Origin: SIG587 sp045649505
Lineage (GTDB): Bacteria > Bacillota > Clostridia > Oscillospirales > Acutalibacteraceae
Assembly (NCBI GenBank): GCA_045649505.1
Contig: JAZRQA010000046.1
Coordinates: forward strand, 1-8,819
Length of the DNA stretch: 8,819 nucleotides
Direction: 5' to 3'
Positions 1-6,951 of the stretch are shown here, piece by piece. Under the pieces are notes generated by a model. It was not told the DNA's origin. It saw nothing but the letters and a program-made list of their open reading frames with translations, and ran no database searches. Within the stretch, counting starts at the first letter, position 1. Each line of letters opens with the position of its first letter. The translations under genes were made by a program, and so were the position numbers.

Positions 1-354
1 CACAATCCCGACAAATGGTATGTGCATCCTGTTACCCAATATTATTATGACGAGCTATTGACTTCAGGAGTGAAAATTTTCGAGTACACGCCTGGATTTA
101 TTCACGCAAAGGTTTTTTTAAGTGACGATATTATTGCAACGGTAGGTACCGTTAATATGGATTATCGAAGCTTCTTTTTCCATTTTGAATGCGGTGTGTG
201 GATGAGTGAAAACTCGCAAATTCAATGTATAAAAAAACAGTTTAGGAATATTTTTGAACAATCGGAAGAAATAACATTAAAGGAGTGGAAAAAACGACCT
301 GTTTTTCAAAAAATTAAACAGGGTGTTCTTCATTTATTCTCCCCGTTTATGTAA
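1..354 (+). CDS. cls: Cardiolipin synthase, C-terminal part (gene runs off the left edge)
   Basis: Phospholipase D superfamily enzyme that makes cardiolipin from phosphatidylglycerol at the cytoplasmic membrane. The frame is open from the first base, so this is a 5'-truncated gene with 117 residues visible. The second HKD motif is intact: FIHAKVFLSDD (His at codon 35 of the visible frame, Lys two residues later, Asp downstream), followed by GTVNMDYRSF and HFECGVWM, which are characteristic of bacterial Cls. The end, PVFQKIKQGVLHLFSPFM, matches the usual short hydrophobic Cls tail ending in P-x-M. The GTG at 22 is an internal valine, not the start. The TAA stop lies 3 bases before the -35 box of the next gene, and no separate terminator is seen in between. 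Family assignment is secure; the missing N-terminal half (membrane anchor and first HKD) cannot be checked. Confidence 0.93.
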   Translation, partial: HNPDKWYVHPVTQYYYDELLTSGVKIFEYTPGFIHAKVFLSDDIIATVGTVNMDYRSFFFHFECGVWMSENSQIQCIKKQFRNIFEQSEEITLKEWKKRPVFQKIKQGVLHLFSPFM

Positions 355-357
355 TTG

Positions 358-386
358 TTGACATTTAAAACCATTTATTGTATAAT
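358..386 (+). promoter_or_regulatory. Perfect consensus sigma-A promoter
   Basis: TTGACA (358-363), exactly 17 bases, then TATAAT (381-386). Both boxes match the housekeeping consensus at every position. Transcription would start near 392-394, giving a leader of only about 15 bases before the ATG at 408. It lies directly after the cls stop codon and drives the small membrane protein gene. Confidence 0.92.
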
Positions 387-407
387 TTTATTAAAGAGGT
401 GTTAAAT

Positions 408-566
408 ATGAAATTCAAACATGTTATGTATTTTCTTTTAATTCTTGCCGGCATCGTTGCCGCAGCCGCAGGTATTGTTCTTATTTGTGAACGTGTATTT
501 AAAAAACCTATTCTTAAAAAGGAATATATCTCCTGTGACGGTGACGAGTGCCTTGTAGAAGAATAA
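408..566 (+). CDS. Small single-pass membrane protein of unknown function (52 aa)
   Basis: I do not recognise a named family. The ATG at 408 is chosen because AGAGGTG (395-401) sits at normal ribosome-site distance; an in-frame start at 378 would lie inside the promoter, upstream of the expected transcript start. The protein has a short basic N-terminus (MKFKH), one hydrophobic segment at about residues 6-27 rich in Ala/Ile/Leu, a basic patch (ERVFKKPILKK), and an acidic tail with two cysteines, C43-DGDE-C48, ending in VEE. The positive charges lie on both sides of the helix, so topology is uncertain, and no lipobox or clear signal-peptidase site is seen. The gene is a closed transcription unit with its own consensus promoter and an intrinsic terminator 10 bases after the stop. 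These signals make it a real gene despite its size. A role in membrane stress or as a partner of a larger membrane protein would be a guess. Confidence 0.78.
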   Translation: MKFKHVMYFLLILAGIVAAAAGIVLICERVFKKPILKKEYISCDGDECLVEE

Positions 567-576
567 ACCGAGCTTT

Positions 577-609
577 GACGCATTGCTACTACAGCAATGC
601 GTCTTTTTT
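577..609 (+). terminator. Rho-independent terminator after the small gene
   Basis: Perfect 11-bp stem, GACGCATTGCT (577-587) pairing with AGCAATGCGTC (593-603), a 5-base loop ACTAC, then six T (604-609). It ends transcription from the consensus promoter, and probably readthrough from cls as well. It isolates this unit from glgP. Confidence 0.94.
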
Positions 610-712
610 ATATTTAATATAGCAAAATTATTCAAAATAACCAATCATACATTTAAATATTATTTTTTATGATATTAAGTTTGTAAATAATATACAAAAA
701 AATTCATTATTT

Positions 713-730
713 AGCATATAATAATATGCT
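713..730. promoter_or_regulatory. Inverted repeat beside the glgP promoter, possible operator
   Basis: AGCATAT (713-719), 4-base spacer AATA, ATATGCT (724-730): a perfect 7-bp inverted repeat whose right end meets the -35 box of the putative glgP promoter. The position suits a repressor or activator site, but the surroundings are very AT-rich and short palindromes arise there by chance. No known consensus is recognised. Confidence 0.3.
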
Positions 731-758
731 TGAATTTTTTCATAGAATAAGTTATTAT
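730..758 (+). promoter_or_regulatory. Putative sigma-A promoter for the glgP-GH13 operon
   Basis: TTGAAT (730-735), 17-base spacer, TATTAT (753-758). Each box matches the consensus at five of six positions. The start would be near 765, leaving a leader of about 45 bases. It lies in the 243-base AT-rich gap after the terminator and is the best-spaced candidate there; the AT richness allows weaker alternatives. Confidence 0.6.
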
Positions 759-809
759 ATAAGTACAAATAATATAAACAACATAATATTTTTCGGAGGT
801 TGATTTTAA

Positions 810-3212
810 TTGGCAAACTTTTCCGCGACAAAACTTGCTGAAATGATAAAAGCAAAACTTTCTCATAACTTCGGCGTTACACCTGCCGATGCTTCTGATG
901 AACTTTTTTATAAGGCTTGCGTGCTCGTGCTGCTTGATATTATGCGTGAACGCAGAACTGCTTTTAGACAAAAGGCATCAGATGATGGCGCTAAAACAGT
1001 TTATTATCTTAGTATGGAATTTTTAATGGGACGCTCCCTTAAAAATAATCTTTTTAATCTTGAACTCGAATCAGTAATGGCAAAAGCTCTTTCTACCTTT
1101 AAGGTAAAGCTTGATAATCTTTATGAGTTAGAACCCGACGCAGGTCTTGGTAACGGCGGCTTGGGTCGCCTTGCCGCATGCTTTTTAGACGGTTTATCTA
1201 CCGGGGGTTACTCCGCAATGGGTTACTGTATTAAATACGAGTTTGGTATCTTCCGCCAAAAACTTGTTGAGGGATGGCAGACCGAAATGCCCGACTTTTG
1301 GTTGCCGGGTGGCAGTGTATGGTTAGAGCCTCGCCCTGCCTCTGCTGTTGATGTTCATTTTGATGGATATATAAACGAAACATGGGACGGAAACTATCAC
1401 CATGTTTCTCACGAGGGATATACAACTGTTCATGCTATGCCTTATGATCTTATGGTTGCAGGTAAGGATGGTAAAACCGTTAACGCTCTGCGCCTCTGGA
1501 GTGCAGAATGTCAGGATATAAATATGTCCGCATTCAATCAGGGTGATTATGTTCGCGCTATGGAGGAAAAGGCAAATTCTGAGGCGATAAGCAAGGTTCT
1601 CTACCCTGAGGATAATCATATGGAAGGTAAATCACTCAGGCTTCGTCAACAGTATTTTCTTGTAAGTGCATCCATTCAGGATATTTTAAACCGCCATCTG
1701 CGCCGTTACGGCACGCTTGATAATCTTGCAGACAAGGTTGCTATACACGTAAACGATACACACCCTGCGCTCAGCGTTCCCGAACTTATGCGTTTTCTTC
1801 TTGATGAGTGTGGATATGAATGGGACCGCGCCTGGAATATTGTAAAAAACACTATTGCTTATACAAACCATACAGTAATGAGCGAAGCGCTTGAATGCTG
1901 GCAGGAAAATCTTTTCCGCGAAAGACTTCCCCGAATCTACCAGATAGTAAAAGAAATTGATAAGCGTTTTCGCGGTGAGGTTATGGCAAAGACGGGTGAC
2001 TATGCTCTGACCGAGCGTACCGCCATTATACAGGGCGGCGTTGTTAGAATGGCAAATCTTTGTGTTGCAGCCTGTCACTGTGTAAACGGTGTTTCAAGAC
2101 TTCATTCCGATATTTTGAAGGATTCCTTATTTAACGATTACTATCAAATGACACCCGAAAAATTTACCAATGTAACAAACGGTATAGCGCATAGACGCTG
2201 GCTTTGTCAGGCAAACCCTGGGCTTACGAAATATCTTACCGAACTTATAGGTGACGGCTTTGTTATGGATGCTTCAAAGCTTTCTGAGCTTAGAAAATTT
2301 GAGGACGATAAAACGGTACTTGAAAATCTTGCCAAAATAAAGCGTTCCAATAAAGAACGTTTAGCAAAGCACCTTAAAGATAACAATGGTATAATTTTAA
2401 ATCCCGACTCCCTTTTTGATATGCAGATTAAAAGACTTCATGAGTACAAGCGTCAGCATCTTAACGCGTTGCATATTATCAGCGATTATCTTTATATCAA
2501 AAACAACCCCAACGCCCCCTTTACACCTAAAACCTATATATTCGGAGCAAAGGCGGCACCCGGTTACCTGCTTGCTAAGCAGATAATTCATATGATATAT
2601 CAGTTAAGCCGCGTAATCGATAATGACCCTGCAGTTAAAGATAAGTTAAAGGTAGTATTTCTTGAGGATTACCGTGTTACTCTTGCTGAGCTTATGATAC
2701 CTGCTGCCGAAATAAGCGAACAAATCTCCCTTGCATCTACAGAGGCAAGCGGTACGGGTAATATGAAGCTGATGATGAACGGTGCTATTACAATTGGTAC
2801 AGAGGACGGCGCTAATGTAGAGATACACGAAGCCGTTGGAGATGAAAATATTATTATATTCGGTATGCGTACACCTGAGGTTACTAGACTCCGCAAAAAC
2901 GGATATAATCCCCTCACCTACTGCAATAATAACGACGAGCTCAAAGCCGCGCTTGACTTTATCGGCAGAGGTATCGACGGTCAGCCGTTTGATAATATTC
3001 ACAGAATTCTTACTAGTGTCGATCACTATATGGCTGTTGCCGATTATAAGGATTACTGTAATGCACACCGCCTTGCAGACGAACTTTATTCCGACACATT
3101 AAAGTGGAACAAAATGTCTCTTGTAAATATTGCCGAGTCGGGAAGATTCGCTGCAGACCGTTCAATAAAGGATTATGCCCAAAACATCTGGCATACACAA
3201 CCTGTTAAGTAG
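810..3212 (+). CDS. glgP: Glycogen/maltodextrin phosphorylase
   Basis: PLP-dependent GT35 phosphorylase, cytosolic, releasing glucose-1-phosphate from non-reducing ends of glycogen or maltodextrin. At 800 residues it is the normal bacterial length. Start: TTG at 810, preceded by CGGAGGT (795-800) at suitable spacing, giving MANFSATK; no ATG fits better. Family blocks appear in order: YYLSMEFLMGRSL, EPDAGLGNGGLGRLAACFLD (nucleotide and substrate core), GYCIKYEFGIFRQK, HVNDTHPA (His313), KRLHEYKRQ (541-549, phosphate and PLP phosphate contacts), and the signature EASGTGNMK with the Schiff-base lysine at K653, followed by DGANVEI. No truncation or missing catalytic residue is seen. It is the first gene of a two-gene operon with the GH13 enzyme, which fits storage glucan breakdown. 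Preference for glycogen over maltodextrin cannot be decided from sequence. Confidence 0.97.
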   Translation: MANFSATKLAEMIKAKLSHNFGVTPADASDELFYKACVLVLLDIMRERRTAFRQKASDDGAKTVYYLSMEFLMGRSLKNNLFNLELESVMAKALSTFKVKLDNLYELEPDAGLGNGGLGRLAACFLDGLSTGGYSAMGYCIKYEFGIFRQKLVEGWQTEMPDFWLPGGSVWLEPRPASAVDVHFDGYINETWDGNYHHVSHEGYTTVHAMPYDLMVAGKDGKTVNALRLWSAECQDINMSAFNQGDYVRAMEEKANSEAISKVLYPEDNHMEGKSLRLRQQYFLVSASIQDILNRHLRRYGTLDNLADKVAIHVNDTHPALSVPELMRFLLDECGYEWDRAWNIVKNTIAYTNHTVMSEALECWQENLFRERLPRIYQIVKEIDKRFRGEVMAKTGDYALTERTAIIQGGVVRMANLCVAACHCVNGVSRLHSDILKDSLFNDYYQMTPEKFTNVTNGIAHRRWLCQANPGLTKYLTELIGDGFVMDASKLSELRKFEDDKTVLENLAKIKRSNKERLAKHLKDNNGIILNPDSLFDMQIKRLHEYKRQHLNALHIISDYLYIKNNPNAPFTPKTYIFGAKAAPGYLLAKQIIHMIYQLSRVIDNDPAVKDKLKVVFLEDYRVTLAELMIPAAEISEQISLASTEASGTGNMKLMMNGAITIGTEDGANVEIHEAVGDENIIIFGMRTPEVTRLRKNGYNPLTYCNNNDELKAALDFIGRGIDGQPFDNIHRILTSVDHYMAVADYKDYCNAHRLADELYSDTLKWNKMSLVNIAESGRFAADRSIKDYAQNIWHTQPVK

Positions 3213-3214
3213 TC

Positions 3215-5080
3215 ATGGAATACTATCCTTTTAATTCAAGAAACAAACTTTATAAATCAAAAACCGGAGCCGTGGCATCGGGCGAAAGCCTGATGTTACG
3301 GCTACTTGTGCATAAAGACGCCCGTTGCCATAACGCATATCTTTTATATAAGCGTGACGGCGAGGATTACGAACGGGAAATTTTACTCACGCCGAAAGAA
3401 TATCTTGAAAATTACCGTTTTTATGACTGTGAGGTCTGCTTTGATGAGGGTCTTTATTGGTACCGCTTTAGGTATACAAGCGATTACGGCGAGTTCTTTG
3501 TAACTAAAATCAACTCAATAGGCGTTGTATCAAGCGAAGGACTTCCTTGGCAGCTTACTGTTTACAATAGTGATTTTACCACCCCCGATTGGATAAAGGG
3601 CGGTTTAATTTATCAGATATTTCCCGACCGTTTTTACAATTCGAAAACCACAAAACAAAACGTACCGTCGGACCGCTATATTTGCAATAACTGGAATAAA
3701 ATACCTGAACACAGACAAAATAACGGGATATGCTCTTTAGGTAATGATTATTACGGCGGTGATTTAAGGGGTATTATATCTAAACTTCCCTATCTAAAGG
3801 ATTTAGGTGTAACCTGTATTTATCTCAATCCCATATTTGAGGCGCATTCAAACCACAGATATAATACCGCTGATTATGAATGCATTGACCCGATGCTTGG
3901 ATCGCAACAGGATTTCAAACAGCTTTGCAAAAAAGCAAAGGAGTACGGAATATACATTATTCTTGACGGTGTTTTCTCTCACACGGGTGATGACAGCATT
4001 TACTTTAACAGAAAAAACCGATATAAAACAGATGGTGCCTATAACAGTAAAACATCAAAATTCTACTCCTGGTTTAAATTTAAAAATTGGCCTGATGATT
4101 ATAACGCCTGGTGGGATGTACCTTCCCTTCCAGAGACCGAAGAAAATAATCCCGATTTCACACAGTTTATTACAGGGAAAAACGGAATACTGCGTAAATG
4201 GTTACGCCTTGGTGCTGACGGTTGGAGGCTTGACGTTGCTGATGAATTGCCTGATGAATTTCTCGATAATATTCGCAGCGCCATTAAAGCTGAGAAGCCT
4301 GAAGCCTTTCTTCTTGGCGAGGTGTGGGAGGATGCCACAAATAAAATCAGCTATGGAAATCGGCGAAGATTTTTAAGGGGAAAACAACTTGACTCGGTTA
4401 TGAACTATCCCTTTGCAAATGCTATAATCGATTTTATTTTGTTCGGTAATGCCTCGGTTTTTACAGATAGAGTATTGGATATAATAGAAAATTACCCCCC
4501 TTGCGCACTTCATACGCTTATGAATCATATCGGCACACACGATACTGCGCGTATACTCACCCGCCTAGGTTCAGGAATACTTAATCCTGGCGGACGCGAA
4601 TGGCAATCTAAACAATCTTTGAACGAAGAACAGCTTAATACAGGTATCAAACGTGTTAGGCTTGCGGCCACACTGCAATATACTCTACCGGGTGTACCCT
4701 CTCTATACTATGGTGATGAAACAGGACTTCAAGGTTGGGGTGACCCCTTCTGCCGTAGCACGATTAACTGGGATAATATAAATTCAAAGCTTCATAGTTT
4801 TTATAAAGCTCTCGGAAAATTCAGAAACAATACCGATATCTTTATCGACGGTGAATTTCACACAGTATATAGTGATAACGGTTGTGTCGCATACCTTCGC
4901 AGGAAGGATAATAATATAGTATTTACAGCAGTTAATACTCAAAAAAACGATATTTTCTTTCCTTTGCCTTTTGATTGCAGTATTGATGTACCTCTATTTG
5001 GTAACAGTCCAAAAGACGGATGGATAGCGGTAGGTAAAGAAGATATTTGCATTTTCAAAGCAACCTTGATAGATGCGTAA
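3215..5080 (+). CDS. GH13 alpha-amylase family enzyme, neopullulanase/cyclomaltodextrinase-like
   Basis: Glycoside hydrolase cleaving alpha-1,4 (and possibly alpha-1,6) bonds in dextrins. The 621 residues have no signal peptide, so it is probably cytosolic. An N-terminal beta domain (about 1-120) resembles the starch-binding-like domain of GH13_20 enzymes. The catalytic barrel starts near 128 (GGLIYQIFPDRFYN), with GGDLRGIISKLPYLKDLGV and the FEAHSNHRYNTADY segment typical of neopullulanases. Region I is DGVFSHTG (D251, H256), region II GWRLDVADE (nucleophile D340), region III LLGEVWED (acid/base E369), and region IV NHIGTHDTAR (H442, D443). A beta-sandwich C-domain fills about 535-621. ATG at 3215 is the only start after an in-frame TAA at 3206, and it lies 2 bases after the glgP stop without a clear Shine-Dalgarno site, so translation probably depends on coupling to glgP. 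The exact activity (neopullulanase, cyclomaltodextrinase or maltogenic amylase) cannot be separated here. Confidence 0.93.
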   Translation: MEYYPFNSRNKLYKSKTGAVASGESLMLRLLVHKDARCHNAYLLYKRDGEDYEREILLTPKEYLENYRFYDCEVCFDEGLYWYRFRYTSDYGEFFVTKINSIGVVSSEGLPWQLTVYNSDFTTPDWIKGGLIYQIFPDRFYNSKTTKQNVPSDRYICNNWNKIPEHRQNNGICSLGNDYYGGDLRGIISKLPYLKDLGVTCIYLNPIFEAHSNHRYNTADYECIDPMLGSQQDFKQLCKKAKEYGIYIILDGVFSHTGDDSIYFNRKNRYKTDGAYNSKTSKFYSWFKFKNWPDDYNAWWDVPSLPETEENNPDFTQFITGKNGILRKWLRLGADGWRLDVADELPDEFLDNIRSAIKAEKPEAFLLGEVWEDATNKISYGNRRRFLRGKQLDSVMNYPFANAIIDFILFGNASVFTDRVLDIIENYPPCALHTLMNHIGTHDTARILTRLGSGILNPGGREWQSKQSLNEEQLNTGIKRVRLAATLQYTLPGVPSLYYGDETGLQGWGDPFCRSTINWDNINSKLHSFYKALGKFRNNTDIFIDGEFHTVYSDNGCVAYLRRKDNNIVFTAVNTQKNDIFFPLPFDCSIDVPLFGNSPKDGWIAVGKEDICIFKATLIDA

Positions 5081-5093
5081 ATTGTTTTAAGTA

Positions 5094-5128
5094 TATAAAA
5101 AATCACGACGAGGACCGGATTTTTTATA
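5094..5128. terminator. Convergent, probably bidirectional terminator
   Basis: An 11-bp perfect but AT-rich stem, TATAAAAAATC (5094-5104) with GATTTTTTATA (5118-5128), enclosing a 13-base GC-richer loop. The A-run/T-run design gives a U-rich tail in both directions. It sits between the convergent GH13 and PHP genes; the stop codon of the PHP gene (5124-5126) lies inside the right arm. The stem is weak in GC, so efficiency is uncertain. Confidence 0.6.
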
Positions 5129-5828
5129 ATTTAATATATTCTTGACCGTTAAAAATACAGAAATCGTTTTTTAATATCCTATCGGTAAAGTCTTTAATAT
5201 TTTTAACAGGAGTTTTAAAGCATATACCGGATTTGCGCAAATTTACAGTATGCTGGTCCGAGCCACAGGTTATAGGTAGATTGTGTTGTCTTGCATATTC
5301 TATTGCCTTTTCATTAAAAGCATTATCGTGTGAAGTGTTTATTCCCTCAACCGCATCAATATAATCAGGGTAGAGCCGTATCTCGGTCAAATAAGGAGCT
5401 TCACGGAATGGATGCGCGTGAACAACGATTCCCCCTGCTTGGTTAATGAGTAAATATTGCTCCTCAACCGTTATATATGGAAGCTCAGGATGGTTCTTCA
5501 TCCAACGTTTATCGGGACCGTAAATAAGAAATTCCGTACCTTTAAAATTTGACTCCCAACCAAAGAAAACCTGAAGGCCTATTTTATCGCCTTCTTCTTT
5601 TGCAAGCTCGTAGCTTTTGGCATATTCTTCAACCCAGTTCTCCCAATCAAGCTTACGATCAATAGCGGTATTGCCACGAAAATGATGGTCGGTTATGATT
5701 ATTCCTGTATAACCCGCATCCTTATAAGCGTGTACCATTTCATAAGGTGTGTTACTACTGCAGGCACTGGATACCTTTGTATGCATATGTGTTTCATACT
5801 TATAAGGATATATTTCTTCTAAATTCAT
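5124..5828 (-). CDS. PHP-domain metal-dependent phosphoesterase
   Basis: Cytosolic hydrolase of the polymerase-and-histidinol-phosphatase superfamily, related to the YciV/Trp-operon phosphoesterase-type PHP proteins; the substrate is unknown. All metal-binding blocks are present: ETHMHT (H14, H16), ITDHH (D47, H48, H49), the glutamate of FFGWE (E92), VVHAHPFRE (H137, H139) and CGSDQHT (D191, H193). At 234 residues it is a stand-alone PHP domain with no polymerase or helicase attachment. ATG at 5828 follows CAGGAG at 8 bases. It lies 58 bases downstream of yitT on the same strand, so co-transcription is possible, although a weak promoter candidate lies in the gap. The family includes 5'-3' exonucleases acting on nucleoside 3',5'-bisphosphates and histidinol phosphatases; nothing here points to histidine synthesis. 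Confidence 0.9.
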   Translation of the reverse strand: MNLEEIYPYKYETHMHTKVSSACSSNTPYEMVHAYKDAGYTGIIITDHHFRGNTAIDRKLDWENWVEEYAKSYELAKEEGDKIGLQVFFGWESNFKGTEFLIYGPDKRWMKNHPELPYITVEEQYLLINQAGGIVVHAHPFREAPYLTEIRLYPDYIDAVEGINTSHDNAFNEKAIEYARQHNLPITCGSDQHTVNLRKSGICFKTPVKNIKDFTDRILKNDFCIFNGQEYIKL

Positions 5829-5845
5829 AATTGAAACTCCTGTTT

Positions 5846-5876
5846 TTTATACAAAGTAAACCTTTGGTAATAACAA
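5846..5876 (-). promoter_or_regulatory. Weak promoter candidate for the PHP gene
   Basis: Read on the minus strand: TTGTTA (5876-5871), 19 bases, TATAAA (5851-5846), just upstream of the ribosome site of the PHP gene. The spacer is longer than ideal, and TGTATA at 17 bases is an alternative -10. Readthrough from yitT could serve instead. Confidence 0.3.
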
Positions 5877-5886
5877 TTTATTTGCT

Positions 5887-6759
5887 TTAATCATTGCTTT
5901 TAAAAACATCTGCAACTTCACTAATTGTTACAAAAGCCTTAGGGTCAATACAGTGTATAATATTTTTCATCTTATAAATCTGAAATCTGTTAACAACAAA
6001 GTAGATGACTGTTTTTTGTGTGTTTGAATATCCACCTGTTGCCACCATTGATGTCGTTCCGCACTTAAATTCTTCTATAAGCGCATTGTTAATTTCTTTG
6101 GCTTTCTCAGTTATAATCATAACCGATTTTGAACGATCAATACCTTCTACAACGAAGTCAATGGTTTTTAGACCTGCGGCGTAGGTAACAATGGAATAAA
6201 GAGGCAATATCCAACTTTGCATAACCATTCCGCAAATAATATATAATATTACATTATATATCATTACAAATGTTCCTACCGTAATATTAAGTTTCTTTGA
6301 AAAAATAACCGCCATAACCTCAACGCCATCAATAGCGCCGCCGTTGCGGATGGTAAGACCGCTTCCAATACCTGAAACAATACCGCCAAACAGTGCACAC
6401 AGCAATAAATCCTGACCTGCAAGTGGCGATGCAATACTTACATCGATAGGTAAAACATCGGTTATCATCCATGATGCCATAGAATACACAGCAACAGCAA
6501 ACAAAGAATAGACAGTAAATGTAAAGCCTTGTTTTTTTAATCCTAAAATAAAAAGCGGAATGTTTAAAATCAAAAGAAATATAGATAAAGTTAAGTACTC
6601 AGGTGTGATTTGCGAAAGCAGAATTGATGTACCTGAAATACCGCTGTCATACAATTTCACAGGTGCTAAGAAAACAGTAACACCTATGGCATTTATACAT
6701 CCTGCAATGAATAAAAAAACAAAGTTTTTTATACTTAAAGATTTTAAAAAATTCTTCAT
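5887..6759 (-). CDS. YitT family membrane protein with DUF2179 C-terminal domain
   Basis: Integral membrane protein of the YitT/DUF161 family, widespread in Firmicutes; the transported substrate, if any, is not established. From the ATG at 6759 it has 290 residues. This start is preferred over one at 6774 because AGGTG lies 4 bases upstream of it. Hydrophobic segments are at about 11-31, 54-74, 80-99, 118-138, 160-180 and 183-198. The conserved loop after the fourth reads SGIGSGLTIRNGGAIDGVEV, matching the family's G-G-L-x-R-x-G-G-x-x-G-G-x-x block with the usual second GG changed to DG. The cytosolic DUF2179 domain (about 210-287) contains TSMVATGGYSNTQK and HCIDPKAFVTISEVADV, both typical. 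It precedes the PHP gene on the same strand. No strong promoter was found upstream, where only 46 bases separate it from the rlmD remnant. Confidence 0.93.
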   Translation of the reverse strand: MKNFLKSLSIKNFVFLFIAGCINAIGVTVFLAPVKLYDSGISGTSILLSQITPEYLTLSIFLLILNIPLFILGLKKQGFTFTVYSLFAVAVYSMASWMITDVLPIDVSIASPLAGQDLLLCALFGGIVSGIGSGLTIRNGGAIDGVEVMAVIFSKKLNITVGTFVMIYNVILYIICGMVMQSWILPLYSIVTYAAGLKTIDFVVEGIDRSKSVMIITEKAKEINNALIEEFKCGTTSMVATGGYSNTQKTVIYFVVNRFQIYKMKNIIHCIDPKAFVTISEVADVFKSND

Positions 6760-6805
6760 AAAACACCTACACAACGTTTTGAGTTAGTAATTCTTTAGTA
6801 TCAAT

Positions 6806-6922
6806 TTATTCTCTAGTTAAAAGAGCAACTGTCTCCACATGGGCTGTAGCAATGAAGTTGCTAGCATACGTCGTCGGAAACATATCCACCTCGGCTGTTG
6901 TAGGGAACATATCCACTACAAT
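6806..6922 (-). pseudogene. rlmD: Detached C-terminal end of 23S rRNA (uracil-1939-C5)-methyltransferase RlmD/RumA
   Basis: On the minus strand a frame ending in TAA at 6808-6806 reads IVVDMFPTTAEVDMFPTT, then YASNFIATAHVETVALLTRE. VDMFP-x-T-x-HVETV-x-LL is the characteristic C-terminus of RlmD/RumA-type methyltransferases, the enzyme that methylates U1939 of 23S rRNA. Only this tail is present. The frame stays open back to 6964, but the residues before it (WVEISNFRSGKKAN) do not resemble RlmD and overlap the 3' end of the acetyltransferase gene. No start codon or ribosome site belongs to it, so it is a remnant. The normal VDMFPTTAHVETV order is broken by an extra VDMFPTT copy and a YASNFIA insert. 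I infer an integration scar; identification rests on motif memory without a database search. Confidence 0.72.
6863..6916 (-). repeat. Two tandem 27-base units in the rlmD remnant, possible attachment-site scar
   Basis: Read on the minus strand, two adjacent 9-codon units encode VDMFPTTAE (6916-6890) and VDMFPTTYA (6889-6863). The first 21 bases are identical at 17 positions. The four differences (TTC/TTT, CCT/CCG, ACA/ACG, ACA/ACG) are all at third codon positions and all synonymous. This is not a recent exact duplication. It looks like two homologous gene ends from different sources placed side by side, as an element carrying its own replacement copy of a target gene's 3' end would leave. 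Confidence 0.65.
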
Positions 6923-6951
6923 GTTCGCTTTCTTACCAGATCTAAAATTGC

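Noticed and set aside
378..407. Upstream in-frame start for the small membrane protein
   Set aside because: It overlaps the -10 box and would lie before the transcript start; the ATG at 408 has the ribosome site.
438..644. Minus-strand frame of 68 codons opposite the small membrane protein gene
   Set aside because: It runs through the terminator hairpin and has no promoter or ribosome site; the plus-strand frame has all expected signals.
610..790. Riboswitch or other structured leader before glgP
   Set aside because: The gap is very AT-rich with only one short inverted repeat upstream of the promoter; the predicted leader is only about 45 bases.
2646..3068. Minus-strand frame of 140 codons antisense to glgP
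   Set aside because: It overlaps the conserved PLP-lysine region of glgP and has no signals of its own.
3837..4376. Plus-strand frame of 179 codons inside the GH13 gene
   Set aside because: A shadow of the GH13 frame, which carries all catalytic motifs across the same bases.
6860..6943. GCTAGC (6860-6865) and AGATCT (6938-6943), NheI- and BglII-type sites flanking the rlmD repeat, as a cloning scar
   Set aside because: Six-base sites are expected by chance, and the DNA between them reads as RlmD C-terminal codons, not vector.
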